A stretch of DNA of 64,000 nucleotides, from assembly GCF_038070105.1 (NCBI RefSeq), contig NZ_JBBPBZ010000002.1:3082501-3146500 (forward strand). Reading direction: 5' to 3'. This document shows, in pieces, positions 17,772 to 26,065 of this stretch (positions within the stretch are counted from its first letter, which is position 1; each line of letters opens with the position of its first letter). This stretch comes from Methylocystis sp. IM3. GTDB taxonomy: Bacteria; Pseudomonadota; Alphaproteobacteria; Rhizobiales; Beijerinckiaceae. A model generated the notes under the pieces. The model saw only the letters and a program-made list of their open reading frames with translations. It ran no database searches and was not told the DNA's origin. The translations under genes and the position numbers were made by a program.

Positions 17772-18329
17772 ATGAATCGCAGCCTGACATCCTTTTTCGC
17801 CATGATGACGCTCGCGACGGCCGAGGCCGCCGGCGCGCAGGCCTTCGAACTCAGGAGCCCCGACATCGCCGACGGCCAGAGGATCGACATGAAGCATGTC
17901 TATGATTCCTTCGGCTGCACGGGCGCCAATCTCTCTCCCGAACTGACCTGGAGCGACCCGCCGGCCGGCACGAAGAGCTTCGCCGTGCTGATGCACGATC
18001 CCGACGCGCCGACCGGCGGCGCGGGCTTCTGGCACTGGCTCGTCGTGGATATTCCGCCGGACGCGCGCAGACTCAATCAGGGCGCCGGCGACGCTTCCGG
18101 CAAGAACCTGCCGCCCGGCGCGCATCATCTCGAAAATGACTTCGGCGACAGATCCTACGGCGGTCCGTGCCCGCCGCCCGGCAAGCCGCATCGCTATGTC
18201 ATCACCGTCTATGCGCTGAAAACCGACAAGATCGGCGACGCGGGCAAGGGCCGCACGGCGATCGCCGGCTTCACGATCAATCAGAACGCGCTCGCCAAGG
18301 CCTCGATCACCGGCCTGTTCGGGCGCTGA
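17772..18329 (+). CDS. YbhB/YbcL family (PEBP / Raf-kinase-inhibitor-like) exported protein
   Basis: Phosphatidylethanolamine-binding-protein family member of 185 residues with an N-terminal signal peptide (to about residue 23), so probably periplasmic. The family core is clear: CTGANLSPELTWSDPPAGTKSFAVLMHDPDAPTG (residues about 48-80), then WHWLVVDIP and the GPCPPPGKPHRY ligand-loop motif. The start is the ATG at 17772 with AAGGAG nine bases upstream. It sits divergently between cbiD and cbiB without an obvious role in cobalamin synthesis. The biochemical role of bacterial members is not established. Confidence 0.88.
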   Translation: MNRSLTSFFAMMTLATAEAAGAQAFELRSPDIADGQRIDMKHVYDSFGCTGANLSPELTWSDPPAGTKSFAVLMHDPDAPTGGAGFWHWLVVDIPPDARRLNQGAGDASGKNLPPGAHHLENDFGDRSYGGPCPPPGKPHRYVITVYALKTDKIGDAGKGRTAIAGFTINQNALAKASITGLFGR

Positions 18330-18366
18330 GGTGAGGAGGCCGACGACGGATATTGCGGGGGCCAAA

Positions 18367-18389
18367 TCCCTCCCCCTTGCGGGGAGGGA
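18367..18389. repeat. REP-like palindrome, family A
   Basis: TCCCTCCCCCTTGCGGGGAGGGA, an imperfect inverted repeat of the CCCTCCCC...GGGGAGGG type. Related copies occur at 20791, 37050, 57236 and 57357. Confidence 0.7.
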
Positions 18390-18425
18390 GCAGCGCCCGC
18401 CCCAAATATCGGCCGATACGCGCCC

Positions 18426-19385
18426 ATGAGTTTCGGCGTTGCGCTGGCGGCGCTCGCGATCGAAGCGGGCGCGGGCTATCCCGATTCGCTCTTCCGGCGC
18501 ATCGGCCATCCGGTCACCTGGATCGGCGCCCTCATCGGCGCGCTGGACCGCCGGCTCAACCGTGAGAGCGACACCTTCGCCCGGCGACGCGCCAAGGGCG
18601 CCGCGGCGCTGATGCTCGTCGCCGCCCTCCCGCTCGCCGCGGGAGTCGTCATCGAGCGGCTCTGCGAGGCCCTGCCCTTGGGCTGGCTTCTCGCCGCGCT
18701 CCTCGCCTCGAGCCTCCTTGCTCAAAGAAGCCTTTACGATCATGTGGCGGCCGTAGCGCAAGGGCTGTCACGCGGCCTCGACGAGGGGCGCCGCGAGGTC
18801 GCGAAGATCGTCGGCCGCGACGTGGCCGCGCTCGACGAGGCCGGCGTCGCCCGCGCGGCGATCGAAAGTCTCGCCGAGAATTTCTCCGACGGCGTCGTCG
18901 CGCCCGCGCTGTTTCTCGCCCTCTTCGGCTTGCCGGGCGCGCTCGTCTACAAGGCGGTCAACACCGCCGACAGCATGATCGGCCACAAATCCGACCGCCA
19001 TCTCGCCTTCGGCTGGGCGGCGGCGCGCTGCGACGATCTCCTCAACCTCGTGCCCGCGCGGGTCGCGGCGGGCCTCATCGTTGCGACGGCCGCGGCGATC
19101 CCGGCCGCCTCGGCGAAGGGCGCGCTCGACGCCGCCCGCGCCGACGCCGCGCGACACGCCTCGCCCAACGCCGGCTGGCCCGAGGCCGCCATGGCCGGCG
19201 CGCTCGGCCTCGCGCTTGGCGGCCCGCGCGCCTATCATGGCGCGACGGTGGACGGCGCCCTGCTCGGGCGTGGCCGGCGGGAGGCCACAGCGGCGGATAT
19301 TTTTCGCGGATTAATGATTTACAAAGGGTCGGCCGCCGTGCTTTGGCTACTGATGTTCGCCGGCGCGGCGGCGGGCGCTAGATAG
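18426..19385 (+). CDS. cbiB: Adenosylcobinamide-phosphate synthase
   Basis: Integral membrane enzyme (CbiB/CobD) that attaches the aminopropanol arm to adenosylcobyric acid. The 319-residue product has the normal length and several membrane segments (about residues 60-80, 85-105, 160-180, 212-235, 295-315). Diagnostic blocks are GHPVTWIG (residues 27-34), ESLAENFSDGVVAPALF and YKAVNTADSMIGHKS, followed by FGWAAARCDDLLNLVPAR. With cobU and cbiD nearby it forms a small cobalamin island, although separated by the PEBP gene and on the opposite strand. Confidence 0.93.
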   Translation: MSFGVALAALAIEAGAGYPDSLFRRIGHPVTWIGALIGALDRRLNRESDTFARRRAKGAAALMLVAALPLAAGVVIERLCEALPLGWLLAALLASSLLAQRSLYDHVAAVAQGLSRGLDEGRREVAKIVGRDVAALDEAGVARAAIESLAENFSDGVVAPALFLALFGLPGALVYKAVNTADSMIGHKSDRHLAFGWAAARCDDLLNLVPARVAAGLIVATAAAIPAASAKGALDAARADAARHASPNAGWPEAAMAGALGLALGGPRAYHGATVDGALLGRGRREATAADIFRGLMIYKGSAAVLWLLMFAGAAAGAR

Positions 19386-19485
19386 GTTGTTTCCCCGGAC
19401 GCCTTCAATCTGTTTGCATTTCTGCGCGACGATGTCGCGGGCGCTGGACTTTGCATTTTTGAAGAATTCGGCTACAAATTTTTTG

Positions 19486-19495
19486 TGCAGCGCAG
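19486..19495. promoter_or_regulatory. Candidate PhaR-like site upstream of the PHB depolymerase
   Basis: TGC-AGC-GCAG lies 28 bp before the depolymerase ATG, just after an A/T-rich stretch (19475-19484). It resembles the TGC-N3/4-GCA half-sites described for PhaR in alphaproteobacteria. It is a short, single match, so it may be chance. Confidence 0.25.
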
Positions 19496-19522
19496 CATAG
19501 GAGTAGCGGAAAGGCTCTGAAT

Positions 19523-20779
19523 ATGGATCGTATGTCCTATCATGTTTACGAGATGCTGCATCTGGCCTTCGCGCCGGCGCGCGCGGCGACTGACGCCCTG
19601 TTGCACACGATCAAGAGCCCCCTCAATCCGCTCTATCACACCTCGCTCGGCCGCAGCATCGCGGCCTCCGCCGAACTCTTCGAGCGCATGACGCGCCGTT
19701 ACGGCAAGCCGATGTTCGGCCTCGATTCGACCGTCGTCGACGGCGTAACGGTCGAGATCGCCGAAGAGCATGTCTGGATGAAGCCCTTCTGCGGCCTGCT
19801 GCATTTCAAGCGGCAGTTCGAGGGCGAGGCGCCGCGTCAATCGAAGCTTCTCATCGTCGCGCCAATGTCGGGCCATTACGCCACGCTGCTGCGCGGGACG
19901 GTCGAGGCCTTCCTGCCGAGCCACGACGTCTATATCACCGACTGGGCGGACGCGCGCACCGTGCCGCTCATCGAGGGCGGTTTCGATCTCGACGATTACA
20001 TCGACTATCTCGAAGAGATGATGGGCTTCCTTGCCGAGGACGGGACGCCCGTCCACACGCTTGGCGTGTGTCAGGCCTCCGTGCCCCTGATCTGCGCCAT
20101 CGCCGCCATGGAGGCGGCCGACGATCCGGCGGCCCCCCAATCCATGATCCTGATGGGCGGACCGATCGATACGCGCGTCAATCCCACCGCGGTCAACAAG
20201 CTCGCCGAGAAGCGCGGCATCGAGTGGTTCCGCCGCCACTGTATCCACACCGTTCCCTTCCCTCATGCGGGCATGGGGCGCGACGTCTATCCGGGCTTCC
20301 TCCAGCTTTCGGGCTTCATGGCGATGAATATCGAGCGCCATGTGACGGCTCATATGGAGATGTTCAACCATCTGATCGAGGGCGACGGCGACTCGGCCGA
20401 GAAACACCGCGACTTTTACGACGAATATCTCGCCGTGATGGATCTGACGGCCGAATTCTATCTCCAGACGGTCGAGCGCGTATTCATCCGGCACGAAGTG
20501 CCGCTCGGGCTCCTGCGCCATCGCGGCGAACTCGTCGACCTCAAGGCGATCCGCCGCACGGCCCTGCTCACTGTCGAAGGCGAGAAGGACGATATTTCCG
20601 GCGTCGGCCAGACGCTCGCCGCGCAAGAGCTCTGCGCCGGCATTCCGGCGGCGCGCAAGGCGCATCACTTGCAGGACGGCGTCGGCCATTACGGCGTTTT
20701 CAACGGCTCCCGCTTTCGCCGCGACATTGCGCCGCGCATCTGCGCCTTCACCGGGGACATGGAGCGCGTCGAGGCGTAA
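19523..20779 (+). CDS. phaZ: Intracellular polyhydroxybutyrate depolymerase
   Basis: Depolymerase that mobilises native PHB granules in the cytoplasm. The 418-residue product has no signal peptide and starts with the typical SYHVYEMLHLAFAPARA segment. The nucleophile is Cys183 in GVCQAS, the cysteine variant of the lipase box found in intracellular PHB depolymerases, and the likely catalytic His is in QDGVGHYGVFNGSRFR near the C terminus. The start is the ATG at 19523 (an internal ATG is three codons later), with GGAAAGG upstream. It is monocistronic, followed by a palindrome. PHB synthesis genes are not in the window. Confidence 0.92.
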   Translation: MDRMSYHVYEMLHLAFAPARAATDALLHTIKSPLNPLYHTSLGRSIAASAELFERMTRRYGKPMFGLDSTVVDGVTVEIAEEHVWMKPFCGLLHFKRQFEGEAPRQSKLLIVAPMSGHYATLLRGTVEAFLPSHDVYITDWADARTVPLIEGGFDLDDYIDYLEEMMGFLAEDGTPVHTLGVCQASVPLICAIAAMEAADDPAAPQSMILMGGPIDTRVNPTAVNKLAEKRGIEWFRRHCIHTVPFPHAGMGRDVYPGFLQLSGFMAMNIERHVTAHMEMFNHLIEGDGDSAEKHRDFYDEYLAVMDLTAEFYLQTVERVFIRHEVPLGLLRHRGELVDLKAIRRTALLTVEGEKDDISGVGQTLAAQELCAGIPAARKAHHLQDGVGHYGVFNGSRFRRDIAPRICAFTGDMERVEA

Positions 20780-20790
20780 GGCGTCCTCAG

Positions 20791-20816
20791 CCCTCTCCCG
20801 GCTCGCAGGGAGAGGG
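20791..20816. repeat. REP-like palindrome, family A, after phaZ
   Basis: CCCTCTCCC pairs with GGGAGAGGG across an 8-nt loop. It lies 11 bp after the phaZ stop, between convergent genes, and could act as a transcript end for both. Confidence 0.7.
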
Positions 20817-20830
20817 CGAAGCCTCTCCCC

Positions 20831-21898
20831 TCAGAGCGTCGGCAGGCGACCCGCCTTCAGATTCTCCCGCGCGAGGCCGACGAGCAGGTTCTTCGTCTTC
20901 TCGTCGGCGAGCCAGGCGTCGACGCGCGGATTGCCGAGACGCGCGGCGCCTTCTTTTTCATAGGTGCGGAAACAGGCCGCGAGATATTGCGGCAGCGTGA
21001 GGAAATCGCCCACGTCATTGGCGAGATGGTGATTTTGCAGCTTGAACAGATAGCCGCCCTGCACGCCGAAGTGTTTCGCGATCGGCGGATAGACCGGAAA
21101 AATCTCGGCGCGGGCGAGATCGTGGATCTGATAATAGCTGAAATCCGTGGCCGGCGGCTTCAGCCCGACCTTCTCCCACATGATCTTCGCGATATCGAAG
21201 AGCACGTAATGCATGGGATGCACGAGGCTGAACATGAAGACGCCGCGGCGCGACCACTTCATCAGCTCCGTCGAGAGATCGACGTCGAAATCCCGCTTGG
21301 TGGTTTCGAGCAGTTCGCGCGCCGCGTCGTTCCAGATGTCGAGATAGCCCGCCGCCTGAAAGACGTTTTCGTTGAACAACGCCCGCGTCTCGTCGAGCGA
21401 CAGGCCCGCCCGATAGCCGAAGACGGCGATCGCCGAATGATAGGGGCCGAGCGGCCCGAAGATGAAGCCGTGCAGCGGCTGCGTGGGGTCCTGGATGTAA
21501 ATGAGATCGGGATGAAAGGCCGCGAAGGTCACGGCCGGCAGCCGCGTCACGCGCGGCAGGCGCTGGCGCAGCTCGGCCGAATCTCCCGGCCCGCGCAAAT
21601 GACCCGAGAGGAACTCGTGGGAGAAGACGTAATCATAGGTTTCGAGCGTCTTGACCAAGAGATCGAAATTGGCGAAGCGCGAATGCCCGATCGCCGAGAA
21701 ATGATGGACGGTGGCGCTCGGGTCCATGACCTTCATCGCATAGGCGACGCCGAACGCCTGGCAATTGCCCATCACCGCGATGCGCGGGCCGGTGGTGCGG
21801 ATCTGGCGCCCGGTCAGCTTGGCTATGCGCGGCTCGATGGCGTACTGGATCCAGGACTTGAAAATCTGCTTCTCGATCTGGGAGAACATTTGGGTCAT
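20831..21898 (-). CDS. WcbI-family polysaccharide biosynthesis-like protein
   Basis: Protein of 355 residues matching the WcbI family, best known from capsule loci. The diagnostic N-terminal motif GNCQA follows a beta strand (RIAVMGNCQAFGVAYAM, about residues 39-55), and a second conserved part is the HPMHYVLFDIAK stretch. No signal peptide or membrane segment is obvious. The start is at 21898 (another ATG three codons in). It is divergent from a GSCFA-domain gene across 160 bp, a pairing that suggests shared regulation and perhaps work on the same glycan. The enzymatic activity is not known to me. Confidence 0.7.
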   Translation of the reverse strand: MTQMFSQIEKQIFKSWIQYAIEPRIAKLTGRQIRTTGPRIAVMGNCQAFGVAYAMKVMDPSATVHHFSAIGHSRFANFDLLVKTLETYDYVFSHEFLSGHLRGPGDSAELRQRLPRVTRLPAVTFAAFHPDLIYIQDPTQPLHGFIFGPLGPYHSAIAVFGYRAGLSLDETRALFNENVFQAAGYLDIWNDAARELLETTKRDFDVDLSTELMKWSRRGVFMFSLVHPMHYVLFDIAKIMWEKVGLKPPATDFSYYQIHDLARAEIFPVYPPIAKHFGVQGGYLFKLQNHHLANDVGDFLTLPQYLAACFRTYEKEGAARLGNPRVDAWLADEKTKNLLVGLARENLKAGRLPTL

Positions 21899-22058
21899 TC
21901 ACCGGCCTTGCCGCCTGGGCCGCGTCGTCCGCCGGCCTGCGGCTGGTGACAAGCGGCGGCGCCTTCGTCTATGGTCCGCTCACGAGCGATGGCGCGCCAC
22001 AACAACACGCCAAGCGCCATCCGTGACTTGATTCACACCGCGATCAGGAGTTTGCCCC

Positions 22059-23123
22059 GTGGCGGACAATCCCTATAGCTCCCTACCCGACCATCGCTTC
22101 TGGCGCAAGGCTGTGACCGGTCTGCCGCCCTTCGCCATCGATCCGCTGATGTCGACGCCGTTCAAGATCGCGCGCGAGGATCGCGTGGCGACGGCCGGAA
22201 GCTGCTTCGCGCAGGAAATCGCCCACCGCCTCCAGACGAGCGGCTACACCTATTATCTCGCCGAAAAGCCGCCGCAGGGCATGTCGGCCGAGGAGGCGCT
22301 GCGCCGCAATTACTCGATGTATTCCTGCCGCTACGGCAATATCTACACCACCGCGCAGTTCCGCCAGCTCCTCGACCGCGCTTACGGCGATTTCAAGCCG
22401 TCGCTCGATTACTGGAACAGCCCGGACGACGGCCGATTCGTCGATCCCTTCCGCCCGCGGATCGAACCTGAGGGCTACGCCACGCTGGAGGACATGCGGG
22501 CCGACCGCGAGGGTCACCTCGCCGCCGTGCGCCACATGCTCGAAACGATGGACGTCTTCGTCTTCACTTTCGGGCACACGGAGACCTGGCGCCACAAGGC
22601 GGACGGCGCGATCCTGCAACTCGCGCCAGGCGTCGCCGGCGGGACGTGGGACGATAGCGTCTACGAGTTCTACAATATGACGGTGAGCGAGGTCGTCCGC
22701 GACTTCCTCGCCGCCGTGGACCGCATCCGCGCCGTCAATCCGAAAGTGCGCATCATTCTCAGCGTCTCGCCCGTCGGCATCATCGCGACCTATGAGGACC
22801 GGCATGTCGTCGTATCGAATACGGCGGTGAAGTCGATCCTGCGCGCGGCCGCCGACGAGGTCGTGCGGGCGCGGCCGAACATCGCTTATTTCCCCTCTTA
22901 CGATCTCGTCAACGTCTCGCCGAACGCCGGACGCTTCTATCGGGAGGATACGCGGCGCATCAATTCGCACGGCATCGACCGCACGATGAAGATGTTCTTC
23001 GATCACTTCACCGACCGCGCGCGCGAAGAGGAGGCGGTGCGCGCGCTCAAGGTCGATGTGGCCGCCGAGGCCGAAGCCAACGCCCGCGTCGTCTGCGACG
23101 AGGAAGCAATCGAGTCGGCCTGA
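22059..23123 (+). CDS. GSCFA-domain protein
   Basis: Protein of 354 residues with a GSCFA domain (PF08885), related to SGNH-fold hydrolases. The naming motif is seen as TAGSCFAQEIAHRL at about residues 47-60, followed by FTFGHTETWRH and the VRIILSVSPVG strand; SHGIDRTMKMFFDHF ends the domain. The start is at 22059 (GTG), with AGGAG 12 bases upstream. Family members are often found in polysaccharide or capsule contexts, and the divergent neighbour is a WcbI-like gene. A role as an esterase or acyltransferase on a surface glycan is inference. Confidence 0.82.
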   Translation: MADNPYSSLPDHRFWRKAVTGLPPFAIDPLMSTPFKIAREDRVATAGSCFAQEIAHRLQTSGYTYYLAEKPPQGMSAEEALRRNYSMYSCRYGNIYTTAQFRQLLDRAYGDFKPSLDYWNSPDDGRFVDPFRPRIEPEGYATLEDMRADREGHLAAVRHMLETMDVFVFTFGHTETWRHKADGAILQLAPGVAGGTWDDSVYEFYNMTVSEVVRDFLAAVDRIRAVNPKVRIILSVSPVGIIATYEDRHVVVSNTAVKSILRAAADEVVRARPNIAYFPSYDLVNVSPNAGRFYREDTRRINSHGIDRTMKMFFDHFTDRAREEEAVRALKVDVAAEAEANARVVCDEEAIESA

Positions 23124-23151
23124 GCTTTTCACCTCATACAAGGATTGCAGG

Positions 23152-23580
23152 ATGATCATTGGTTCGCTTGCGCTCGCGGCGGCGGGCGCGTTCACCGGCG
23201 CGTCTCTTTACGTCAATTATGTCGAGCAGCCCGCGCGTCTGGCCTTAAGCGACGACGCGCTCATCAAGGAGTGGGAGCCCTCCGATCATCGCGGCTTCCT
23301 CCTGCTCGCCGGATTGGCGGCGGCTGCCGCAATTTTCGGCTTCATCGCCTATCGCGAGCTCGATGATCTGCGCTGGCTCTTCGGCGCCCTCGTCATGCTC
23401 GCCTCATGGCCCTACACCTATTGGGCGATCGTGCCGCTCAACAACCGCATCCTGGGCCTCATCGGGGCCGATGCGGCCCATGAGGCCCGCAAGGTCATCG
23501 ACCTGTGGGGCCGGCTGGAGCTGGGGCAGACCGCGATCGGAGTACTGGGCCTCGCGATTTTCGTCTGGGCGGCGGGCTGA
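23152..23580 (+). CDS. DUF1772 family membrane protein
   Basis: Membrane protein of 142 residues with four hydrophobic segments (about residues 1-20, 48-66, 72-92 and 122-140). The YVNYVEQPARLAL motif near residue 23, RGF at about 47, WPYT, and the VPLNNRI block are typical of DUF1772 (distantly related to anthrone-oxygenase-type proteins). The start at 23152 has AGGATTGCAGG upstream. It follows the GSCFA gene by 28 bp and precedes lpdA by 32 bp, all on the + strand, so it may be cotranscribed. The function is unknown. Confidence 0.78.
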   Translation: MIIGSLALAAAGAFTGASLYVNYVEQPARLALSDDALIKEWEPSDHRGFLLLAGLAAAAAIFGFIAYRELDDLRWLFGALVMLASWPYTYWAIVPLNNRILGLIGADAAHEARKVIDLWGRLELGQTAIGVLGLAIFVWAAG

Positions 23581-23612
23581 CGCTTCGGCGCCATTTTTGA
23601 AGAGCGGCGTTC

Positions 23613-25025
23613 ATGACCTATGATCTCGTGGTGATCGGCTCCGGGCCGGGCGGCTATGTCTGCGCTCTGAGGGCGGCGCAACTGGGGCTGAAGACAGCCG
23701 TTGTCGAGAAGGACGCGACCTATGGCGGGACCTGCCTGAACGTCGGCTGCATCCCCTCGAAGGCGCTGCTTCACGCCTCGCATATGTTCGACGAGGCCGC
23801 CCATGGCCTTGCGCCGCTCGGCGTCATCGTCGATCCGCCCCGGCTCGATCTCCCGGCGATGATGAAGCACAAGGCCGACACGGTGGGCGCCAATGTCACT
23901 GGCGTCGCCTTTCTCTTCAAAAAGAACAAGGTCGATCCCTATCGCGGGGTCGGCCGCCTCGCCGGTCCCGGCAAGGTCGTCGTAACCGGGCCGGACGGCG
24001 CGATCCAGACTCTCGAGACGAAGAACGTCGTCATCGCCACGGGCTCGGCGGTCGCGCCGTTGCGCGACGCGTCGGGCGCCGACATCCCCATCGACGAGAA
24101 GACGATCGTCTCCTCGACCGGGGCGCTGGCGCTGGAGAAGGTTCCTCAAAGGCTCGTCGTCGTCGGCGCGGGCGTCATCGGCCTCGAGCTCGGTTCGGTC
24201 TGGCGCCGGCTCGGCGCGCAGGTGACGGCGATCGAATATCTCGACCGCGTGCTGCCCGGTTTCGATCTCGAAGTCGCGTCGCGCTTTCAGAAGGTTCTCG
24301 AAAAGCAGGGCTTCGCCTTCAAGCTTTCCTCCAAGGTCACGAGCGTCGCGAGCGGGGGCGAAAGCGTCGTCGTCTCCTATTCTTCCGTCGATGGCGCGAC
24401 GTCCGACAAGATCGAGGCCGATGTCGTGCTGATCGCCACGGGCCGCATTCCTTATACGCAAGGGCTCGGGCTCGAAGAGGCGGGCGTCGCGCTGGAGCGC
24501 GGACGCATCGTCATCGACGCGCATTTCGCGACCAACGTCCCCGGCGTCTACGCCATCGGGGACGTTGTGCGCGGTCCGATGCTCGCCCATAAGGCGGAGG
24601 ACGAGGGCGTGGCCGTCGCCGAAATTCTCGCGGGCCAGGCCGGTCATGTAAATTACAAGGTCATTCCGGGGGTCGTGTACACTTCGCCGGAGGTGGCTTC
24701 CGTCGGCGTCACCGAGGAAGAGGCAAGGGGCCAAGGGCTGAATGTCGCGATCGGCAAATTCCCCTTCTCGGCCAATGGCCGCGCGCGCTCCATGCGGGAG
24801 ACCGAAGGCTTCGTGAAAATCATCGCCGACGCCGTGACCGACCGCGTGCTCGGCGTTCACATTCTCGGCGCCGGCGCCGGGGAGCTGATCGCGGAAGCCG
24901 CCGTGCTGATGGAGTTCTCCGGCTCGTCGGAAGATCTGGCGCGCACCTGTCACGCCCATCCGACCATGTCGGAAGCAATGAAGGAGGCGGCGCTGGCGGT
25001 GGCGAAGCGGGCGCTTCACATCTGA
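23613..25025 (+). CDS. lpdA: Dihydrolipoyl dehydrogenase (E3)
   Basis: FAD-dependent E3 component that reoxidises dihydrolipoamide in 2-oxoacid dehydrogenase complexes or glycine cleavage. The 470-residue product has the FAD-binding GSGPGGYVCALRAAQ (residues 9-23), redox-active Cys41 and Cys46 in GGTCLNVGCIPSK, the NAD-binding VVVGAGVIGLELGSVW, and the C-terminal HAHPTMSEAMKEAA with the catalytic His-Glu pair. No lipoyl domain is fused. No E1/E2 gene is adjacent, so it may be a shared or second E3. The downstream membrane-protein gene begins 84 bp later. Confidence 0.95.
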   Translation: MTYDLVVIGSGPGGYVCALRAAQLGLKTAVVEKDATYGGTCLNVGCIPSKALLHASHMFDEAAHGLAPLGVIVDPPRLDLPAMMKHKADTVGANVTGVAFLFKKNKVDPYRGVGRLAGPGKVVVTGPDGAIQTLETKNVVIATGSAVAPLRDASGADIPIDEKTIVSSTGALALEKVPQRLVVVGAGVIGLELGSVWRRLGAQVTAIEYLDRVLPGFDLEVASRFQKVLEKQGFAFKLSSKVTSVASGGESVVVSYSSVDGATSDKIEADVVLIATGRIPYTQGLGLEEAGVALERGRIVIDAHFATNVPGVYAIGDVVRGPMLAHKAEDEGVAVAEILAGQAGHVNYKVIPGVVYTSPEVASVGVTEEEARGQGLNVAIGKFPFSANGRARSMRETEGFVKIIADAVTDRVLGVHILGAGAGELIAEAAVLMEFSGSSEDLARTCHAHPTMSEAMKEAALAVAKRALHI

Positions 25026-25109
25026 TCGCCCAGACCTTGGCGCTGTCCGCCTTTGCGCCTACATGCTGCTCGAGACGGCGGCGCCCCGCCAGCTGGAAGG
25101 AGCGACGGC

Positions 25110-25694
25110 ATGGAAGGCCCGGAAGTTATGGATCGGCTGAAGTCTCTTCTCGGCCGCATGTTCTGGTTGACGCTCGCGATCGTTTTCCTGATCGAGGCCT
25201 GGATATGGGACCATGTGCGGGACTGGCTGCGCCAGCTCGAACGGGCGCTCGGGCTGGAGCGCATCGAGCCCTGGCTTTCGGATCTGGTGGACCGGCTGTC
25301 GCCGCCGATGACGCTGGCGCTGTTCGCGGTTCCGATGGTGGGCGTGCTGCCGATCAAGGTCGCGGCGCTGGCCCTGCTGGCATCAGGTCACGTCTTTCTC
25401 GGCGTTCTGTTCATCTTTTTCTCGAAGTCGCTGACGCTGGGCGTCGAGGCGTTCCTCTTCGACATCTGCCGCGACAAACTCCTGCAAATGGCGTGGTTCG
25501 CGCGGCTCTATTCGATCGTCATCGAGATACGCGACTGGTCTCTGGCGTTGGTAAGGCCCTTGAAGTTGCGCGCGATGGCCTCTTTTGCACGTGTACGCGC
25601 CAGGGCCGTCGCCATCATGGGAAAGAACGGCGGGGTTTTCCTGCGCCGCGCCGCTCTGTTGCGGAACGCTTTGCGCCAGAAGCCCCCCGCCTGA
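25110..25694 (+). CDS. Membrane protein of unknown function
   Basis: Protein of 194 residues from the ATG at 25110, supported by GGAAGGAG upstream. An N-terminal hydrophobic segment (WLTLAIVFLIEAWIW, about residues 18-32), then two central membrane helices (about 64-110, containing VPMVGVLPIKVAALALL and FLGVLFIFF), then a basic amphipathic C terminus rich in Arg/Ala. I recognise no family name. It follows lpdA at short distance on the same strand and ends four bases before a convergent microprotein gene. Confidence 0.7.
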   Translation: MEGPEVMDRLKSLLGRMFWLTLAIVFLIEAWIWDHVRDWLRQLERALGLERIEPWLSDLVDRLSPPMTLALFAVPMVGVLPIKVAALALLASGHVFLGVLFIFFSKSLTLGVEAFLFDICRDKLLQMAWFARLYSIVIEIRDWSLALVRPLKLRAMASFARVRARAVAIMGKNGGVFLRRAALLRNALRQKPPA

Positions 25695-25698
25695 ACTC

Positions 25699-25827
25699 TT
25701 ATTCGCAGACCGCGTAGCCGAAGCAGAAATCCTCGTCGCTGTCCGCAGGCTTGATCATCGACGCGGCGCTCGCGAAGCTCACCGCCAGCAGAAAAGCTAT
25801 AATCCCAAAAATAGCGGCTTTTCTCAT
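25699..25827 (-). CDS. Secreted 42-residue microprotein
   Basis: Very small ORF with a strong ribosome binding site (GGGAGGGAAGA directly before the ATG at 25827). The product begins MRKAAIFGIIAFLLAVSF and has a standard signal peptide with cleavage predicted by eye after FASA or SAASA near residue 22. The mature peptide would be only about 20 residues, acidic (DSDED) with two cysteines (DFCFGYAVCE) that could form a disulfide. No family is recognised. It is convergent with the membrane-protein gene. The clear start signals support a real gene. Confidence 0.55.
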   Translation of the reverse strand: MRKAAIFGIIAFLLAVSFASAASMIKPADSDEDFCFGYAVCE

Positions 25828-26011
25828 TCTTCCCTCCCGCCCTGTCTCGTCGCAATCAACTTGGGTCGCAATGCTCCCGACGGCCCCGTCCCGGCGTCTC
25901 TTGCTCAGCCGGACGAGAACGCCCGGATAACGCCGTGGTCGCGCCTCCGTTCCGTAAATATTCGCCAAGCTTGCAAAAATTATTGTGGACGCCGCGCTGC
26001 TCGTTCAGCGC

Positions 26012-26043
26012 AAAAAAGCCCCTCCCCGCGCCGGGGAAGGGCT
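26012..26043 (-). terminator. Terminator of the lipoprotein L,D-transpeptidase gene
   Basis: On the minus strand AGCCCTTCCCCG pairs with CGGGGAGGGGCT and is followed by a six-T run. It begins 22 bp after the stop codon at 26066. Confidence 0.8.
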
Positions 26044-26065
26044 CTCCGAATGCAAATTCAGGCGC

